Assembly (NCBI GenBank): GCA_947629865.1
Contig: CANRFJ010000006.1
Coordinates: 62,001-126,000 of the forward strand
DNA: 64,000 nucleotides
From: an uncultured Lachnospiraceae bacterium
GTDB taxonomy: Bacteria; Bacillota; Clostridia; Lachnospirales; Lachnospiraceae
Reading direction: 5' to 3'
Shown here piece after piece: positions 63,239 to 64,000 of this stretch. The position numbers and the translations under genes are program-made. The notes under the pieces were generated by a model. It was not told the DNA's origin, searched no databases, and was given only the letters and a program-made list of their open reading frames with translations. Within the stretch, counting starts at the first letter, position 1. Every line of letters starts with the position of its first letter.

Positions 63239-64000
63239 CTATCCTCCTATCAGCACACGGGAGAGCCCTGTGATAATATCCGAGGCCATCAGGCTGTAGA
63301 CACTTTTTTCCTCCGCCATGGCGTCTCCGGCCAGCCCGTGCAGATACACCGCAAGTTTTGCCGCCGCAAAGGGCTCCATGCCCTGTCCCAGCAGTCCGCC
63401 CATCATTCCCGCCAGCACGTCCCCCGCGCCGCCGGTAGCCATGCCGTTGTTGCCGGACACATTGAGATAACACTCCCCGCCATTAGATACAACCGTTCTG
63501 GCGTCCTTCTGGGCTATGATGCACTCCCACTCCGACGCGGCCTCCCGCGTGGTGCCAAGTATATCCCGTCCCAGCTCCGGCACGCTCTTACCCGTCAGAT
63601 AACTCATCTCCTTCACATGGGGTGTCAGGATAAAATTGTCCGTCAGTTTGTCCGTTATATTCCGGCACAGGCGAATCCCGTCCCCGTCAATCACAGTGGG
63701 CACGGGCGAATTTTCCACCACATAGCGCACCAACTCCTCCGCCTCTCCGGAGAGGCCAAGTCCCGGCCCGATCACAATGGCGTCGGCCCAGTCCATCACC
63801 TCAGGCATCTCCTCTCTCTCCGAAAACAAAATCTCCGGCAGCGATGACAGGAGTATCTCCCGATTGTCGGCCGTGGAAACCACCCTGACCAGTCCCGCGC
63901 CCATGGCGTAGGCGGCCCTGGCCGCCAGATAACATGCGCCGCTCATCGACTGTGAGCCCGCCACTACCAGTACCCGGCCGAATGTACCCTTGTAGGAGTG
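63239..64000 (-). CDS. nnrD: ADP-dependent NAD(P)H-hydrate dehydratase, partial (N-terminus outside window)
   Basis: 254 codons visible, open at the right edge; reading in frame from 64000 gives HSYKGTFGRVLVVAGS, the start of the YjeF/NnrD domain. GNNGMATGGAGDVLAG is the nucleotide-binding signature, and VIDGDG a further block. It repairs damaged NAD(P)H hydrates. Members may be fused to an N-terminal epimerase domain (NnrE), which would lie outside the window. Confidence 0.93.
   Translation of the reverse strand, partial: HSYKGTFGRVLVVAGSQSMSGACYLAARAAYAMGAGLVRVVSTADNREILLSSLPEILFSEREEMPEVMDWADAIVIGPGLGLSGEAEELVRYVVENSPVPTVIDGDGIRLCRNITDKLTDNFILTPHVKEMSYLTGKSVPELGRDILGTTREAASEWECIIAQKDARTVVSNGGECYLNVSGNNGMATGGAGDVLAGMMGGLLGQGMEPFAAAKLAVYLHGLAGDAMAEEKSVYSLMASDIITGLSRVLIGG

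Noticed and set aside
1-64000. CRISPR array, tRNA or rRNA genes
   Set aside because: No regular spacer-repeat series and no cloverleaf or rRNA core sequences noticed on either strand; a tRNAscan run would settle the tRNA point.

Overview
This window reads as a contiguous piece of a spore-forming, G+C-rich Clostridia chromosome, most likely Lachnospiraceae. The support is Firmicute gene order (rplU-prp-rpmA-obgE-yhbY-nadD-rsfS; dnaG-rpoD-trmK; yqfC-yqfD-phoH-ybeY), sporulation genes yqfC/yqfD, an L27 with the N-terminal extension cut by Prp, an ANTAR regulator beside glnA, and strong AGGAGG ribosome sites. Genus cannot be fixed from the sequence alone. Nearly every gene is on the minus strand; the only plus-strand genes are the D,D-carboxypeptidase (20888), a phospholipase C-like gene (35210) and a zinc-ribbon membrane protein (47421). 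I saw no tRNA, rRNA, CRISPR array, insertion sequence or prophage.

Layout, left to right: (1) 1-5687, an apparent operon of a secreted leucine-rich-repeat protein, a DHH phosphoesterase and a TIR-transmembrane-propeller protein cut by the window edge. (2) 5754-18411, a nitrogen block read gltB-gltD-glnA-ANTAR-carA-carB: ammonia to glutamine and glutamate, then glutamine to carbamoyl phosphate. It has a good promoter and a structured leader before gltB. (3) 18429-25256, scpA/scpB, a metallophosphoesterase, a D,D-carboxypeptidase, purE, an oversized M29 aminopeptidase and an HD nucleotidase. (4) 25279-34262, rnpB and a replication/transcription block (TGS-kinase, trmK, rpoD, dnaG, dgt), then a small membrane protein, apbE and queH. 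(5) 34255-47280, pgeF, HD proteins, rsfS, a nadD-yqeK fusion, yhbY, obgE, rpmA, prp, rplU, two tandem secreted LRR/EF-hand proteins, rng and a radical SAM pair. (6) 47421-56854, envelope functions (C39-type peptidase, VanRS-like two-component system, MurJ/SpoVB flippase, DUF3048 protein), then ybeY, phoH, yqfD and yqfC. (7) 56988-64000, rpsU, LD-carboxypeptidase, a chemoreceptor, rlmH, a phosphatase, a MazF-type toxin without a neighbouring antitoxin, alr and a partial nnrD.

Leads for something less described: the LRR-DHH-TIR cluster, with an 11-bp overlap between DHH and TIR; the tandem LRR/EF-hand pair sharing a perfect 107-bp signal-peptide module and lying between rng and rplU; the glnA hexaloop hairpin and gltB leader next to a phospho-acceptor-less ANTAR regulator; two palindromic intergenic elements (32132-32187 and 58375-58545); and the lone mazF after alr. 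Coordinates of starts were adjusted from the longest frames where a ribosome site clearly favoured an internal start.
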